Positions 44,959-55,982 of a stretch of 64,000 nt of DNA are shown one piece after another. The position numbers were made by a program, and so were the translations under genes. This DNA comes from Arcuatula senhousia (lineage: Eukaryota > Mollusca > Bivalvia > Mytilida > Mytilidae), in contig OZ020305.1 in assembly GCA_963971305.1 (NCBI GenBank), positions 43,411,717 through 43,475,716 of the forward strand, given 5' to 3'. The first letter of the stretch is position 1. Every line of letters starts with the position of its first letter. Under the pieces are notes generated by a model that was not told the origin of the DNA, made no database searches, and saw only the letters and a program-made list of their open reading frames with translations.

Positions 44959-45264
44959 ACAGGACAGCTTCAGGAGGAAGTCAACAAACAAACCTCCACC
45001 TGTCAAATGGTAAGTATTTATATCATAAAAATTCATTTTACTTTAAAAATGTTGAATTCTACATCTAATGCTGATGATTTGTTGCTTTGGTAGGTTCAAC
45101 ATTCCATAATTTTCCAGTAAGGTATCATTATTAAACAAGACAGTTATTTTTCTACTAATAAACAAGTATAACATAACACGATTTTATTGATAAGGTTCAA
45201 AGTTGATTTTAAAAATTGCCTTTGGTCATATTCTTGGTTATGTTCAAAATGTTGACTCAATAAA
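44959..45264. other. Short DIRS gag-like remnant and anonymous sequence
   Basis: CTTCAGGAGGAAGTCAACAA and CCTCCACCTGTCAA repeat the gag-like flank at 35946; the remainder is AT-rich and unassigned. Confidence 0.5.
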
Positions 45265-45500
45265 GGTAATAACAAAACTACCGAACTTGAATGATAAATC
45301 TCATAGTCCAGAGAAAATGACAAAAACGAATCAGTCATACCGGAGAATTGGTGGATCGCAATGGTCCTGACTTGGTACAGGCATTTCAAACGAAATGGTG
45401 GGTTAAACCAGGTTTTATGGCGCCAAACCTCCCTTTTCCATTGCTATCTTAGGATCCGGTAATGACCATAGAACACAACATAGTTGTGAGACACAATAGG
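45265..45500. repeat. Family G repeat, copy 2
   Basis: AAAGGTAATAACAAAACTAC, GGAGAATTGGTGGATCGC and GAAATGGTGGGTTAAACC. Extends to GTAATGACCATAGAACACAAC. Confidence 0.7.
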
Positions 45501-45675
45501 GATATTGAGGTGATCATCTCAGTACAGCAGACTAGTCAAACACTAATTAAAACAATTAACCACCATATCTTTTAACTCAGTTTTGAACTTTTTTACTAGT
45601 GGCTGATAACGAAGAAAGATTTTTTTTAGGGATCGTACGAGACATATTTTCTTATAGCCCTGCTCCAAAAGTCGG

Positions 45676-46240
45676 TCACGAAATATAAACACCGTATGCA
45701 GGGGAAGTATGTATATTGCTCTGTAGATTAGGAAAATTGAATTTGAAAATTAAAATCGACTCTTTTATCGTAAAGTTTTGTGCTGAGATGGCCACCTGGG
45801 TCAAATTCGAGGTGCAAATCCAAGAAAGACGTGAAGCAATTTGATTCGGTGGTCTCTTTAATCTCCAATTCTGGAGGATATATTGAAGGAATCCATCTAA
45901 CAAATAAGTGTTATTGACAGAAAGGACATCATCAATATATCTGAATGTAAGATTAAATGACCTTGCCTTTTTTATCTTCTTGTTCTTTACGAGTCCCTGA
46001 AGACATTCAGTCTCGTAAGAGTATAAAAAACAAATCGGCGAGGAGAGGAGCACAGTTAGTGCCCATTGGAATGCCGATTTGTTGTTGAAAAATCTCTCGT
46101 CCGAAGGTGACAAATATGTTGTCAATGAGGAAATCAAGCATACTGCAAACTTGTTCCAGTGTGTAACAAATTTTATCTTTGAGAGATGTTTTGGAAAAGA
46201 ATGTAGAGTTATTAAAATGTCAATACAAAACACATATTTT
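45676..46240 (-). pseudogene. RT element (probable Penelope-like type): reverse transcriptase fragment
   Basis: On the minus strand FNLTFRYIDDVLSVNN holds the RT catalytic Y-x-D-D. It is preceded by NNKSAFQWALTVLLSSPICF and LYSYETECLQGL and followed by SPAYGVYIS. Several phrases are displaced by frameshifts. It shares its order with the copies at 41.2 and 53.9-55.3 kb. Confidence 0.72.
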
Positions 46241-46609
46241 TAATTTGTATAGGAATGACATGCACTGGTATAAAAATTGTAATGGTAGTCATAAAGCCAC
46301 CTGATGAGTAACCATGGCTGGGACTAAACAGTTTTGTTCCGTCCAATGTTTGTTCAAATATTTATACTAAAAAATGGGAATGAAACATAATAATTCATGA
46401 AAAGAACTGAAATTAAACATAAAAATGGAAATAGAACTGCAAATGTACTATTTACTGCTGTTATTGTTAGTAGAACTTGGCATTTCTAAATCAAAATTAG
46501 CAATGAATTAAAGATCCGTAAAATATAATGATCGGATTGTAGGTTATAGCGGATCGTGGGAAAGTGAAATTGGTACAACCTTATAAGTTTTGCTATTTTG
46601 CTTTACTTA
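46241..46609. other. No recognised feature
   Basis: AT-rich sequence between an RT fragment and a Harbinger-like element. Confidence 0.4.
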
Positions 46610-47824
46610 GGCCGCGTTCACACTGAAGTTGTTTTCAGCAAACATGTGTAGAAGTAGTTTAATGTTCTTAAAACTAGTTTCACACTGAATTTGTTCTCAT
46701 TGATAAACCATAATTAAATGACTTGACATATGAAATGTTCACATTATTAAATGCAAGTGTACATGTAATTTAAATGTACAGAAAACATGAACGGATAAAT
46801 AACCATGATTGTCAATTTGGCGAATAGACATTTAAACATAGAATACGTATGGATTTAATTTTGATTTTCTTCAGTCTTTTTTTAATGATTTTTTTTATAG
46901 AATAACAATAAAGGTGTACACATTTTCTGGCGCTTTAGTCCGTTCGTCCGTTTGTATTTTAAAATTTATTGCTATAAAAAGCTATTGCTATACATAAATA
47001 CCGGCGCGGGCCCGCGGCAGCGCCATGTTGTCGGTAAAAATCCACTAAAGAGTGCTCAGCAACGTGATGTCGGGTCTGCTGCTGTGTCCACAAAACGACT
47101 GGAATGTGTACTCGGTGGTTGAATGGGCAGTCCGTCATAATGCCGCGTCGTCAGGCTACAAATGTAAAATGCGGAAAACTTGACCGCAAACTACAGTGGC
47201 GCAACGTGTTAGGAAAAAATCATGTTCTTCACGCGTTAAAGAACCCTGCTGCATGCTTTCTTAAGAGAACACATAGGATTCCTGTGTAAAAATCTGCCCG
47301 TTCCTCAATTTGCAATTGACAGTCAAAACTCTTATCCCCGATTGGACTTTGCCCCCCATTTCCTCCCCTTCATCATCATTTCATGTTCATTTTATCACCT
47401 GTTCATGTTCATATTCCTGATATAGGCCGCTTTGCCCACAAAAATTAGATCCGAATGGTAAACACCTTTTATGAAATTCTATTCCGCTTTCCGTATACAT
47501 ATACATTAAATATTTAGAAGTTGCATGTACCCCTGTTTTTTCACTCAACCGAGAAAATGTTGAAATATACGAAAATATATACTAAAAATAAAGCTTTCCA
47601 ATGAAAGAAATGAATATGGATGCCGTTCATTCAAAAGAACTATGCAAAATTCATTGTACATTAAACCCACACAAGGACTACATTAAGTATCGAATGCATG
47701 TAATGAACACAACATTTAAACTACATGTAAACATCGAAATTTAACAGTGTGAACGCATTACTGTTTAATGTTAGTGCGGACGACATTTAAACTACTATGA
47801 GTTTTGCTCAATGTGAACGCGGCC
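46610..47824. mobile_element. 1215-bp PIF/Harbinger-like non-autonomous element
   Basis: Inverted ends GGCCGCGTTCACACTGAA and TGTGAACGCGGCC, flanked by TTA (46607-46609 and 47825-47827). A 3-bp TTA duplication with GGCCG-type ends fits the PIF/Harbinger group. No transposase; an old family B copy is nested at 47001-47445. Confidence 0.82.
47001..47445 (-). mobile_element. Family B short retroposon, old copy
   Basis: GGGCCCGCGGCAGCGCC, ATCCACTAAAGAGTGCTCAG and TTAAAGAACCCTGCTGCA follow the family order with heavy divergence; the tail is lost. Confidence 0.75.
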
Positions 47825-47827
47825 TTA

Positions 47828-48469
47828 GGTTACGTTGTGCACGTTGTTTTACCAGGTAAACAGTGGAAAATAAGACTTTTCCCAAAACCCACGTGTAGAT
47901 TTACAACTACATCTGACCCTGACATAACAAATCTTAGAACAGAAAGGTGTTCTTTTTTGAGTATGATGTCTGGGTGCACAGATTTAACTCCATCGACAAT
48001 TGTTTCATCATTCTCCATTGTCCCGCCATCAGCTCACCAAACCTTTTCAACAACAAAACAGGCCAATCCGCGAGAAAAAATAATCCCTTATTATAAGACA
48101 CCAAACGCATAAACTCTTGGTATATCATTCAGATTTATAGACTTTTTTTTAAATGAACGATTCTTGTTCTTTTTATTCATTTGAATTTGTTATTTTTTAA
48201 AGTCACACGATTCTTGTGGTTTGCAGAAACCGATGGGTGCAGCGGGATAAGACGAACAGTAGCAGTGTAGTCGTTAGCCTCTGTGTATTGGAGCTTGGGT
48301 TTACCCTAATCCTTACCAAACACTAACCCTAGTTTATTATAGTGAAAGTGAAGAAAGCCGATACGATAATCAGAAAGAAAGTGATCGCAAGTGTGTGTGA
48401 TGATGAACTGATACAGAAGACTTAATTTCGTCTGAAGATGCTGCGGAAAACAAGATGCTCATTGCAACT
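47828..48469. other. No recognised feature
   Basis: Anonymous sequence before the right copy of block Y. Confidence 0.4.
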
Positions 48470-49560
48470 CAACCCTAAGAAAACCCGATTTCAAAGACAC
48501 CAGAGAAACAGATGTACATGTAATGAAGTTGTTGGGATATTGAGATATTACGAAAATTTCAACATTGGCTTGAAGTGAAAAATCAGCATGCATCACTAGT
48601 TTTTAACACCTGGAAAATCATGGATCCAAACTTTCAATTAAACAGATTACTAGAAAGAAGCAAATTGATAGATTCCATTTACATGCTAGACAACAGGCAG
48701 CCAAGGACAGTACAGTCGTACTAAGGCTTTATGAATCTTCTGATTCAGTTTTTATTAGACGAGGACCAGCTGCTGTCTCAGCTTCTGATATATATTAGAA
48801 AAAAAAAGATTTATGTCAATCTTTTTATCAAAAAGTGAAAGAGAGGAGAAAACAAGTAGAGACAGACGCCGTTGGTAAGGATCTATAGTTTTGCGTCCCT
48901 TGATTAAATTTAGAAAAATAAAAAAAAATAAAAATGAAGTTTGAAATAAATAGTGTTATCTTTTTCATCTTTTTTTATAACGAGTGAGCGAGAGAAGAAC
49001 CCCTTGGTTTCCGAAGATGACATTAACAAAAAAAAAATGATTAGAATACTGACAAAGCCAGAAAGGGCCCCGCGGAAATAAATATAATTGTTTTCAAAAT
49101 CATACGAACTTTGATTATAACCACTAAGGCATGTTCCATTGAATGAAACTTCAGAGCTGTATTGTTAATTGAATTTGAGTTTTATTGTTGAAAAATTCCA
49201 ATTCTCAAAATCTGTTATTTCCTGTCAAAAATGAAGTTTTTTTCCCAAAAATATTAAACAGGATTGCACGATTTTTTTATATACAAATTATGACATGCTA
49301 CTTAGCTGCTGTACAAGGTTTCAGAACTGTATTGTTAATAGTTTTTGAGTTTTAGTGTTCACAAAGTCCAATTCTCAAAATTTAAGATTTTCGATAAAAA
49401 ATGAAGTTTTTTCCAAAAATATTTCACATTTTTGCATGAAATTATAATATGCAAATAATGACATGGTACTTAGTAGCTGTACAAAATTTCAGAACTGTGT
49501 TGTTAATAAATTTTGAGTTTTAGTGTTCACAAGAATTGTTGATGGACGGACATAGTGAAA
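48470..49560 (-). repeat. Block Y, right copy (inverted), with three tandem units
   Basis: Inverse of 34380-35500. Within 49145-49545 about three imperfect units of roughly 172 bp each carry TTCAGAACTGTATTGTTAAT and AAAATGAAGTTTTTT. A half F repeat lies at 48982-49020. The coding-like stretch (RSKLIDSIYMLDNRQPRTVQ) is on the plus strand here. Confidence 0.75.
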
Positions 49561-49594
49561 TACAAATGACAACAAAGTTCCAGACAATAAATTT

Positions 49595-49645
49595 AGCTAC
49601 GCCTGACGCGTGTTTCGTCTATTCAAGACTCATCAGAGGCGCTCT
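49595..49645 (-). ncRNA. Hammerhead self-cleaving ribozyme (type I)
   Basis: The minus strand holds every core element in order: CTGATGA, stem II GTCT-TGAAT-AGAC, GAAA, a two-base stem III (AC/GT around ACGC) and GTC as the cleavage site. The flanks CGCCT and AGGCG pair as stem I. Such minimal type I hammerheads with very short stem III are known from animal retrozymes and Penelope-like elements, bivalves included, and often act as dimers. The surrounding 49561-49960 is a short repeat-like unit without a frame. Not tested for activity. Confidence 0.9.
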
Positions 49646-49968
49646 ACCAAAATATTGAAAATACCAAACACTATATGAATATGAAGAGCACAGAACAGTA
49701 AAAACCAAAAATACTAAACTGGGGAACCCAATTATTACTAAGATAATCAACCTATGTCTGGAAACTATAGGGCGACCACATCTTCGATGCGGGGCCCTAA
49801 AAATATAAAATTCAGGAGAATGAATGTAAAGATATATATAATCCTAGCTACAATATGTAGCTCCTTTGGCATCTTTGATTGGTCGGCCATTCAAAGATGT
49901 CAAAGAAGTTAAATTATTGTAGCAGTGAAATCCTAACCCCCAATTAATAAACTTATGCGTTTCTATGA
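49646..49968. other. Probable body of the hammerhead-bearing repeat
   Basis: Non-coding sequence next to the ribozyme, with CACAGAACAGTAAAAACCAA and GGGCGACCACATC. A second hammerhead, which would define a full retrozyme unit, is not seen. Confidence 0.45.
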
Positions 49969-50393
49969 GTGAGTTAGTGTACACTATATTGGTTATTTAA
50001 AGGCAATGAACATGAAAAGGATGACTAAATAAGCCTGAAATGATACTGATAAATGAAATATGAAGGTGAGGTGGGTAAATTTTGAAGACCACAGGAAAAG
50101 GGGAGAGGTGGTTCGGGGCGGACAATTTAGCCTATGTGGTGCACTACATGGTGGCCCTTAAAAGGTTCTTTTACGTGCATGAAGCGTGGCACTCTCAACA
50201 CACGTTGACCCACTGTGGTCAGCGATCAGTGTTTCCGTACTATAGACCCGACAAGGGCCACCCTATTCAGCCACCTAGGGCTTACACTTGGTCGCTCTGT
50301 GGGCTAAGCACTGACCCGACATTAGAATTTCAAGACCACAAGTCGCCTCTGAAGACAAGCTAGGCTCTTCGCCATCCGGATCTAACACAGGAC
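49969..50393 (-). mobile_element. Family A short retroposon, older copy, exact 12-bp duplication
   Basis: GTGAGTTAGTG at the tail end, many changes inside. GCGTTTCTATGA flanks both sides (49957-49968 and 50394-50405). Confidence 0.9.
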
Positions 50394-50405
50394 GCGTTTC
50401 TATGA

Positions 50406-50800
50406 AGTTTTATTGTTCACAAATTACACCAAAATTTATATCCCTTCATATCACACTGGCAATTGGGTTAAGATATCCTGATTATTACATTCCCCAACTT
50501 ATTAATCAATTTCTCCTTAACATAAGTAAATAAGCATAGATTTTGTTCCCCGAAACGCTAAGAAGTTGTAACTGGTCAGCATCTCTTCTTTGATGTAACA
50601 TGTCATCGGTCTTCCTGAGTTAAATTCCAATGTCATGCTGGCCGTCACTCACTTGAATGGTTTCTGCTCCATACTCGCCATCTTCCATCCCTTTGGTGGA
50701 CATTAGAAGGTGATTGGTCTGGTTATAAGCACGATAACTTCTCCCCCTGCTACTCTCTTCTAGTGCTGGGGAAGAGTTGCATTCCTCCAAGGCTGAGGGG
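50406..50800. other. Coding-like but unclassified segment, minus strand
   Basis: On the minus strand short open phrases such as MSTKGMEDGEYGAETIQVSD continue the charged ORF of block X. The protein is not recognised. Confidence 0.35.
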
Positions 50801-50879
50801 GAGGTGTGCTCAGGCGATTGAATACAAGTTTTACTGGGATTCCACGGACTTGCAGGTTCTATATTCTCACCTCTCTCCT

Positions 50880-51142
50880 CATCCTCGGAAACCCAGGTGT
50901 TTTTCTCTCGCCTACTCGTTCATCACCCCTGGGACATTTGGTATGAAAATGCTCGTTTCGAGTTCAGGATCTGACTTGATACTATTTAAGTATAGAAACA
51001 TGTTTAAATCGCATTAGAAAAATGTAAAGCGACCAATCAGAAAGCTTGATACAAAACTATCAAATACGAAGTATCTCATGCGTAATGTCCCAGGGGTGAT
51101 GAAAGAGTAGGCGAGAGAAGAACACCTGGGTTTCCGAGGATG
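50880..51142. mobile_element. Family F MITE (263 bp), full length
   Basis: Ends CATCCTCGGAAACCCAGG and inverse, arms over 50 bp. CTCTCTCCT lies at 50871-50879 and again at 51145-51153, with two extra bases at the right join. The left block X copy is the empty site (34294-34304). Confidence 0.9.
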
Positions 51143-51454
51143 CTCTCTCTCCTATGATATCCCCTTTCATCCACCAAGTTGACCTCAGTTTCCTCCATCT
51201 CCTTCTCATACCTAGCTTGATCCTCCTTCATTGTCTCCTGATTCTTTCTTATCAGCTTTTCTTTGGCTTGCTGGTCCTCCTTAGCGTTTTGATTCTCTTG
51301 CCTCTCGCTGTTCCTGCTCCATCCTTTGCGTACTGCTCCATCATAATCATTGCTTCTTCCTCGCTTGCTCCTCCTTTGTCCCCTTTTCTTTCTTTGCCAT
51401 CCTTGGAAACCCAGTCTCTCGCTTACTTATTCATCACCCATGAAATATCTCGAT

Positions 51455-52055
51455 TTTGAATTAGAATTAGAATTAGAATTAGAATTATTTATTGTCAAAA
51501 CACATTTACAATAAATGGTTATAACACATTAATACATGAACATATTCTTAAATCAAACGAAATTAAAGACTATATATTACAGTAATAAACCTTGGGTGGT
51601 GGCAACTCAAAAATGGATCATGCATTAATCTTGCATGTATAAATAATTTTAATCACGAAAGCCTTTCATTATTTGAATATAAATATAAGGTTTTTTTTCA
51701 AATTACATACAAATGTGGGGTGACCATAATGACTTAATTTTTTCCTTGACAATTGTTTATGTATTTAATTAAAGCTTTATGTACTATTAAAGAACTGCTA
51801 TTTAGAATTAAAGGTATTTTGTAGTCGGTTAATGAGTCTAAATTCTTAAAACAACATTTGAGTTTAATAATTAATTCTTTTCTAAAAGTTGTATAAGCCG
51901 GACAATGAACAAAGAAATGCATTTCATCTTCAATTGCACCGGTGTCACATTTTGGACATATTCTGTTGTTTTGGGGAATATTTTGATATCTGCCTTTCTC
52001 TATTGCTAGAGTGTGGGCACTTAATTGAATGTATGTATCGATCCTTCTGATTGGT
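51455..52055 (-). pseudogene. 5'-truncated LINE end with CTAATT-repeat tail
   Basis: The minus strand reads CDTGAIEDEMHFFVHCPAY, TTFRKELIIKLKCCFKN and ends KYINNCQGKN, a LINE ORF2 C-terminus with a CCHC-like finger. The 3' end is a (CTAATT)n tail at 51455-51488. It is inserted in the second F MITE of block X. Confidence 0.72.
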
Positions 52056-52058
52056 CGC

Positions 52059-52550
52059 CACCCGTGCGGCGAATAGGCCCACAGCAGCGCTCAGCTTGTC
52101 GGTAAAAGTCTACTTAAGAGCGCTCAGATACCTGCCATCGGGTCAGGCCGCTTTTCCCACAAAGCGACTGGGATGCGTGCCCCAGGTGGATGAATTGGGC
52201 AGCACTGACATCTAAAGATGCGGGGTCGTCAGGCGATAATGCGGAAAACCTGACCGCAAACCATATTAGTGCACCGTGTTGGGGAAAATGTCACGTTCAT
52301 CGCACGTAAAAGAACCCTGCTGCAGGTCTCGGTAAGAGTACGATCCGTAGGATCACCATGCAGGAGGCTAAATTTCCCGTCCCTACCCAGTACTCCTTTT
52401 CTAGTGGCAGTCAAAACTCTCCTACCCGATTGGCCTTGTGTCCCCATTTCATCCTCATTTCATGTTCATTGTATCAACACTTTCATGTTCATCTCCCGGA
52501 TATAGCCGAAATCGTGCTGCTTGGGAGTAGAGCAGTAACTAACTAATTAA
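52059..52550 (-). mobile_element. Family B short retroposon, exact 12-bp duplication
   Basis: Flanked by CTGATTGGTCGC (52047-52058 and 52551-52562). The (TAAC)n tail is on the right. The GC-rich 5' end lacks a few bases (CCCGTGCGGCGAATAGG). Inserted in F MITE core sequence. Confidence 0.93.
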
Positions 52551-53201
52551 CTGATTGGTCGCAATACATTTTTCACATGAAATTTATACATATTTCTGTA
52601 TTGAAATTTTATGAAGTTCAGGATCAGATCAAGAACGCGCAAACGAAGAAGATCATAGAAAATGACCCGGGGGATGATGAACGTGTATGCCAGAGAAAAA
52701 CCCCTCTTTCTTTGCCTGCTTCTTTCTCTCCTGTTCCTTCATGGCTTTCTCATTCCTCCCCTGTTCCTTCCTGGTTTTATCCTCCCTCTCCCGTTCCTCA
52801 CGTGCCTCCTGCTCCTTCCTCGATTTGTCTTCCTTCTGTGCCTCCTTGTTATCCTGTACCTTCTTAGTCTTATTTTATTCCATTGCTATAAGCAAACTAC
52901 TTTAGTGGCCAGTCATCATCCTCGTCCATTGGAGCCTGACGTAACTCGATTTCCGATGTCGATGGAGTAGCCAGAGGTGACAAAGGTGGCTGTGTGTGTA
53001 TAAGCTTTCTTGTAAGGAAACATTTCATCCTTTGTCTTCAGGTTTCTGATGTTCTCTGGTTTTTATTCCTAACTTCCAGGCTACAACTGATGTGATGGTT
53101 GCTCCCTGGTCCCGGGTGATCGGCGTTTTGAAGTTTCTCGATCCCCGGTACTATTTAACAATGTGGGTTGTCTTTTTTCTTGCTAGATTGTCCAGTATTC
53201 G

Positions 53202-53819
53202 GTGAGTGAGTGAGTGAGTTGGTGTTTTACGCCCGTGCAACGCTATATAGGTTATTTACAGGCGATGAACATGAAAAGGATGATACAATGAACATGAAAT
53301 GATGATGATATATGAAATATGGGATGGGGTGAGTGAGTGAGTGAGTTGGTGTTTTACGCCCGTGCAACGCTATAAAGGTTATTTACAGGCGATGAACATG
53401 AAAAGGATGATAAAATGAACATGAAATGATGATGATAAATGAAACATGGGGATGGGGTGGGAAACAAAGGGACAGTTAATTTTGAAGAACCACAGGAAAA
53501 GGGGAGAGGTGGGTAGGGGCGGAAAATTTAGCCTATGTGGTGCACTACTGGGCGGTCCACAAAGGGGTCTTTTACGTGCATGAAGCGTGGCACTCTTCAC
53601 ACACGTTGGCCCACTATGGTCGGCGGTCAGGGTTTCCGTATTATAGAACTGACAACCCCCGCGGACGAGGGCTACCCTATTCAGCCACTTAGGGTACACA
53701 CTTGGTCGCTCTGTGGGCTGAGCACTGACCCGACGTCAGAATCCCAAGACCCTTAGTCGCCTCTTACGACAAGCTAGGCTCTGCTGCGGGCCTATTCGCC
53801 ACCCGGGCCCCGCACGGGA
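53202..53819 (-). mobile_element. Family A tandem chimera: full copy plus an extra 3' end
   Basis: A full element (53329-53819) is followed, in its own 3' direction, by a second 127-bp 3' end (53202-53328), each with a GTGA-type tail. Only one 12-bp duplication, GTCCAGTATTCG (53190-53201 and 53820-53831), encloses the pair, so both seem to have come in as one event. Confidence 0.9.
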
Positions 53820-54589
53820 GTCCAGTATTCGGGCATCCTTCAGTGCTTCATCATATATAAAGTACACTTCAATATCCCGAATCGAGAGAAGCAGAGGTAC
53901 CAATGGGGTATCCGAATGTCAAAAGTCCCAAAGGGCAGAGACAAAACGAGTAAACACCAACAAGAACGGGACAAAAACAGACAACATGTAAAACATGGAA
54001 ACACAATACAACTGAACATCAATCAACAACGCGAACTTCAGTCGAAACAACAGTGAACTCGGGTGCTCCAGAAGAGTAAGCAGTTCCTGGTTGCTATAGC
54101 ACACCCGTCGCATTGCCAATGGTCCATTCAGCGTGTCAAATCCGGTAAAGGAAGACAAAACAAAACCCTATAGCAAACCAACATCAGCACTCATCTGAGA
54201 GATCGAAATCCCATATTTGTCTATAAGTGCATGATGTCTTCCGTAAAAATTCTTGAGTGAAGACAGCAACCGAGGAGCAACATAACCCTGTGTGAGCAAT
54301 TTTTGCGTCTGACGCTCTGCTAAGGAAATCGATGTAAGTCCCGCACGCTCTATAGAAACGAATCAATTGAGATACGTAAACTCCATAAGCTGGAGCGGAC
54401 GGAATTTTGCTACACAAGAAGGGAAAGTTGACAATTGGAAAGTTGAAGTCATCACGATTGTCATAGAGCCTTGTTGAAAGTCTTCCTTGAGAGTCGAATT
54501 CGAGATGTAGATCTAAATATGAAGCAGACTTCCTTGAAGAAGTTGTGTCCTTTATCTGAAGCTCCTCGGGATATATGAGTAAAGGTAAT

Positions 54590-54685
54590 AACAAAACTAC
54601 CGAACTTGAATGATCAATCTCATAGTCCAGAGAAAATGACAAAAACGAATCAGTCATACCGGAGAATTGGTGGATCGCAATGGTC
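54590..54685. repeat. Family G repeat fragment inside the RT element
   Basis: AAAGGTAATAACAAAACTAC to GGTGGATCGCAATGGT, splitting the RT frame between the NNSRFGDFL and IYPEEL phrases. Confidence 0.7.
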
Positions 54686-54802
54686 ACCATTGATGAAGAA
54701 AGTCACCAAATCGAGAATTGTTTAGTGAAAGGACATCTTCAATATAACGAAACGTGAGGTTAAAAAAGAGAGCTAGTCTACGATCTTTTTTGTCTAGAAG
54801 AA

Positions 54803-55148
54803 GTTAGTTAGTTATTGCTTTACTCCAAAGCAGCACGATTTCGGCTATATCCGGGAGATGAACATGAAAGTGGTGATACAATGAACCGAAATGATGATGA
54901 AGTGGAGGAAATGGGGACACAAGGCCAATCGGGTAGGAGAGTTTTGACTGCCACTGGAAAAAGGAGTAGAGGGTAGGGACGGGAAATTAAGCCTCCTGCA
55001 TGGGGATCCTACGGGTCCTACTCTTACTGAGACCTGCAGCAGGGTTCTTTAACGTGCGAGGAACGTGACATTTTTCCCAACACGGTGCACCACTATGGTT
55101 TGCGGTCAGGTTTTCCGCTTTATCGCCTGACGACCCCGCATCTCTCGA
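54803..55148 (-). mobile_element. Family B short retroposon, 5'-truncated, 12-bp duplication
   Basis: Tail GTTAGTTAGTTA at the left; the GC-rich end is missing from CATCTCTCGATG onward. Flanks TGTCTAGAAGAA (54791-54802) and TGTCTAGAAGAG (55149-55160) agree at 11 of 12. Truncation at the end away from the tail, with target duplication kept, indicates target-primed reverse transcription. Confidence 0.92.
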
Positions 55149-55982
55149 TGTCTAGAAGAGATTGTAAGAAGTCTGCTTCATATGAATGAAGAAACAAATC
55201 AGCAAGCTAAAGTGCACAATTAGTGACCATTGGAATCCCTTATTGTTTGCTGCAAAACACGTCCACCTACATGTAACTGAACAAATATTTTTTTTTTAAC
55301 ACATAACTTTATTGCACTTATTGCTGTGTAACAATTAGTACATAATATACAGCATTCTACTATGCACTCCCTGTTAAGTTAGTCATTAGTCAACCAGGGG
55401 ATCAACTAATGAATACAATCATAAAAATTGCAGTATTAGTGTATTACATAAAGAATTTTTACATTACATTAAACAAGCACAGATATTACTCTTGGGCGGT
55501 GTTCCGAAAAATGGATGAGGTAATTACTACATTAGAAGGAAAACTGGTTCAATTTTACAACATTTTTTAATATACTGTTATACCAGTCACCACGTGTGTT
55601 TTTACCGTTATAATTCGAAATGGAATTAATTGTTGATGTAAGTTTAAGAAATTAACAGAAGTGTTATAATGTTCAGCTTAAAAAAAACCTGGTAAACATG
55701 CTAGTGAAAATAACCGTATAAATTAAAACATTTATTCACATATTATCAGCTTCACTAGTGGCTACTCTGTGACTGTCTACAGACTACATCACAATTCACA
55801 AATGTACATTTACAGTACTGACAGTACATAATCAATTAACATTGTAAAAAAAAATACCGACAAATTCTCGATACTGGGTCAAAGGTCATGACCTACATTT
55901 ATATTTGCATGCATGTTTACACTCGGGCAATATAACAATCTCAATGTTTTTTTAAAGAAGATATTAACATCCTTAGTCACTT

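Larger units (their letters stand above)
50801..53885 (-). repeat. Block X, right copy (inverted), expanded by insertions
   Basis: Inverse of 33230-34375. It holds an F MITE at 50880-51142, a second F MITE split by a LINE end and a family B copy, and the family A dimer at 53202-53819. On the minus strand at about 52690-52870 the charged stretch stays open (VQDNKEAQKEDKSRKEQEAR), whereas the left copy has stops, so this copy is the better guide to the protein. Confidence 0.75.
53885..55287 (-). pseudogene. RT element (probable Penelope-like type): longest copy
   Basis: On the minus strand, in order: RT palm remnant FFNLTFRYIEDVLSLNNSRF, IYPEELQIKDTTSSRKSASY, LDLHLEFDSQGRLSTRLYD, DDFNFPIVNFPFLC and SAPAYGVYVSQLIRFYRACG, then the 3' tail. 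The Y-I-E-D replaces Y-x-D-D, so this copy cannot be active as an RT. It is interrupted by a family G fragment (54590-54685) and a family B copy (54803-55148). Confidence 0.75.
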
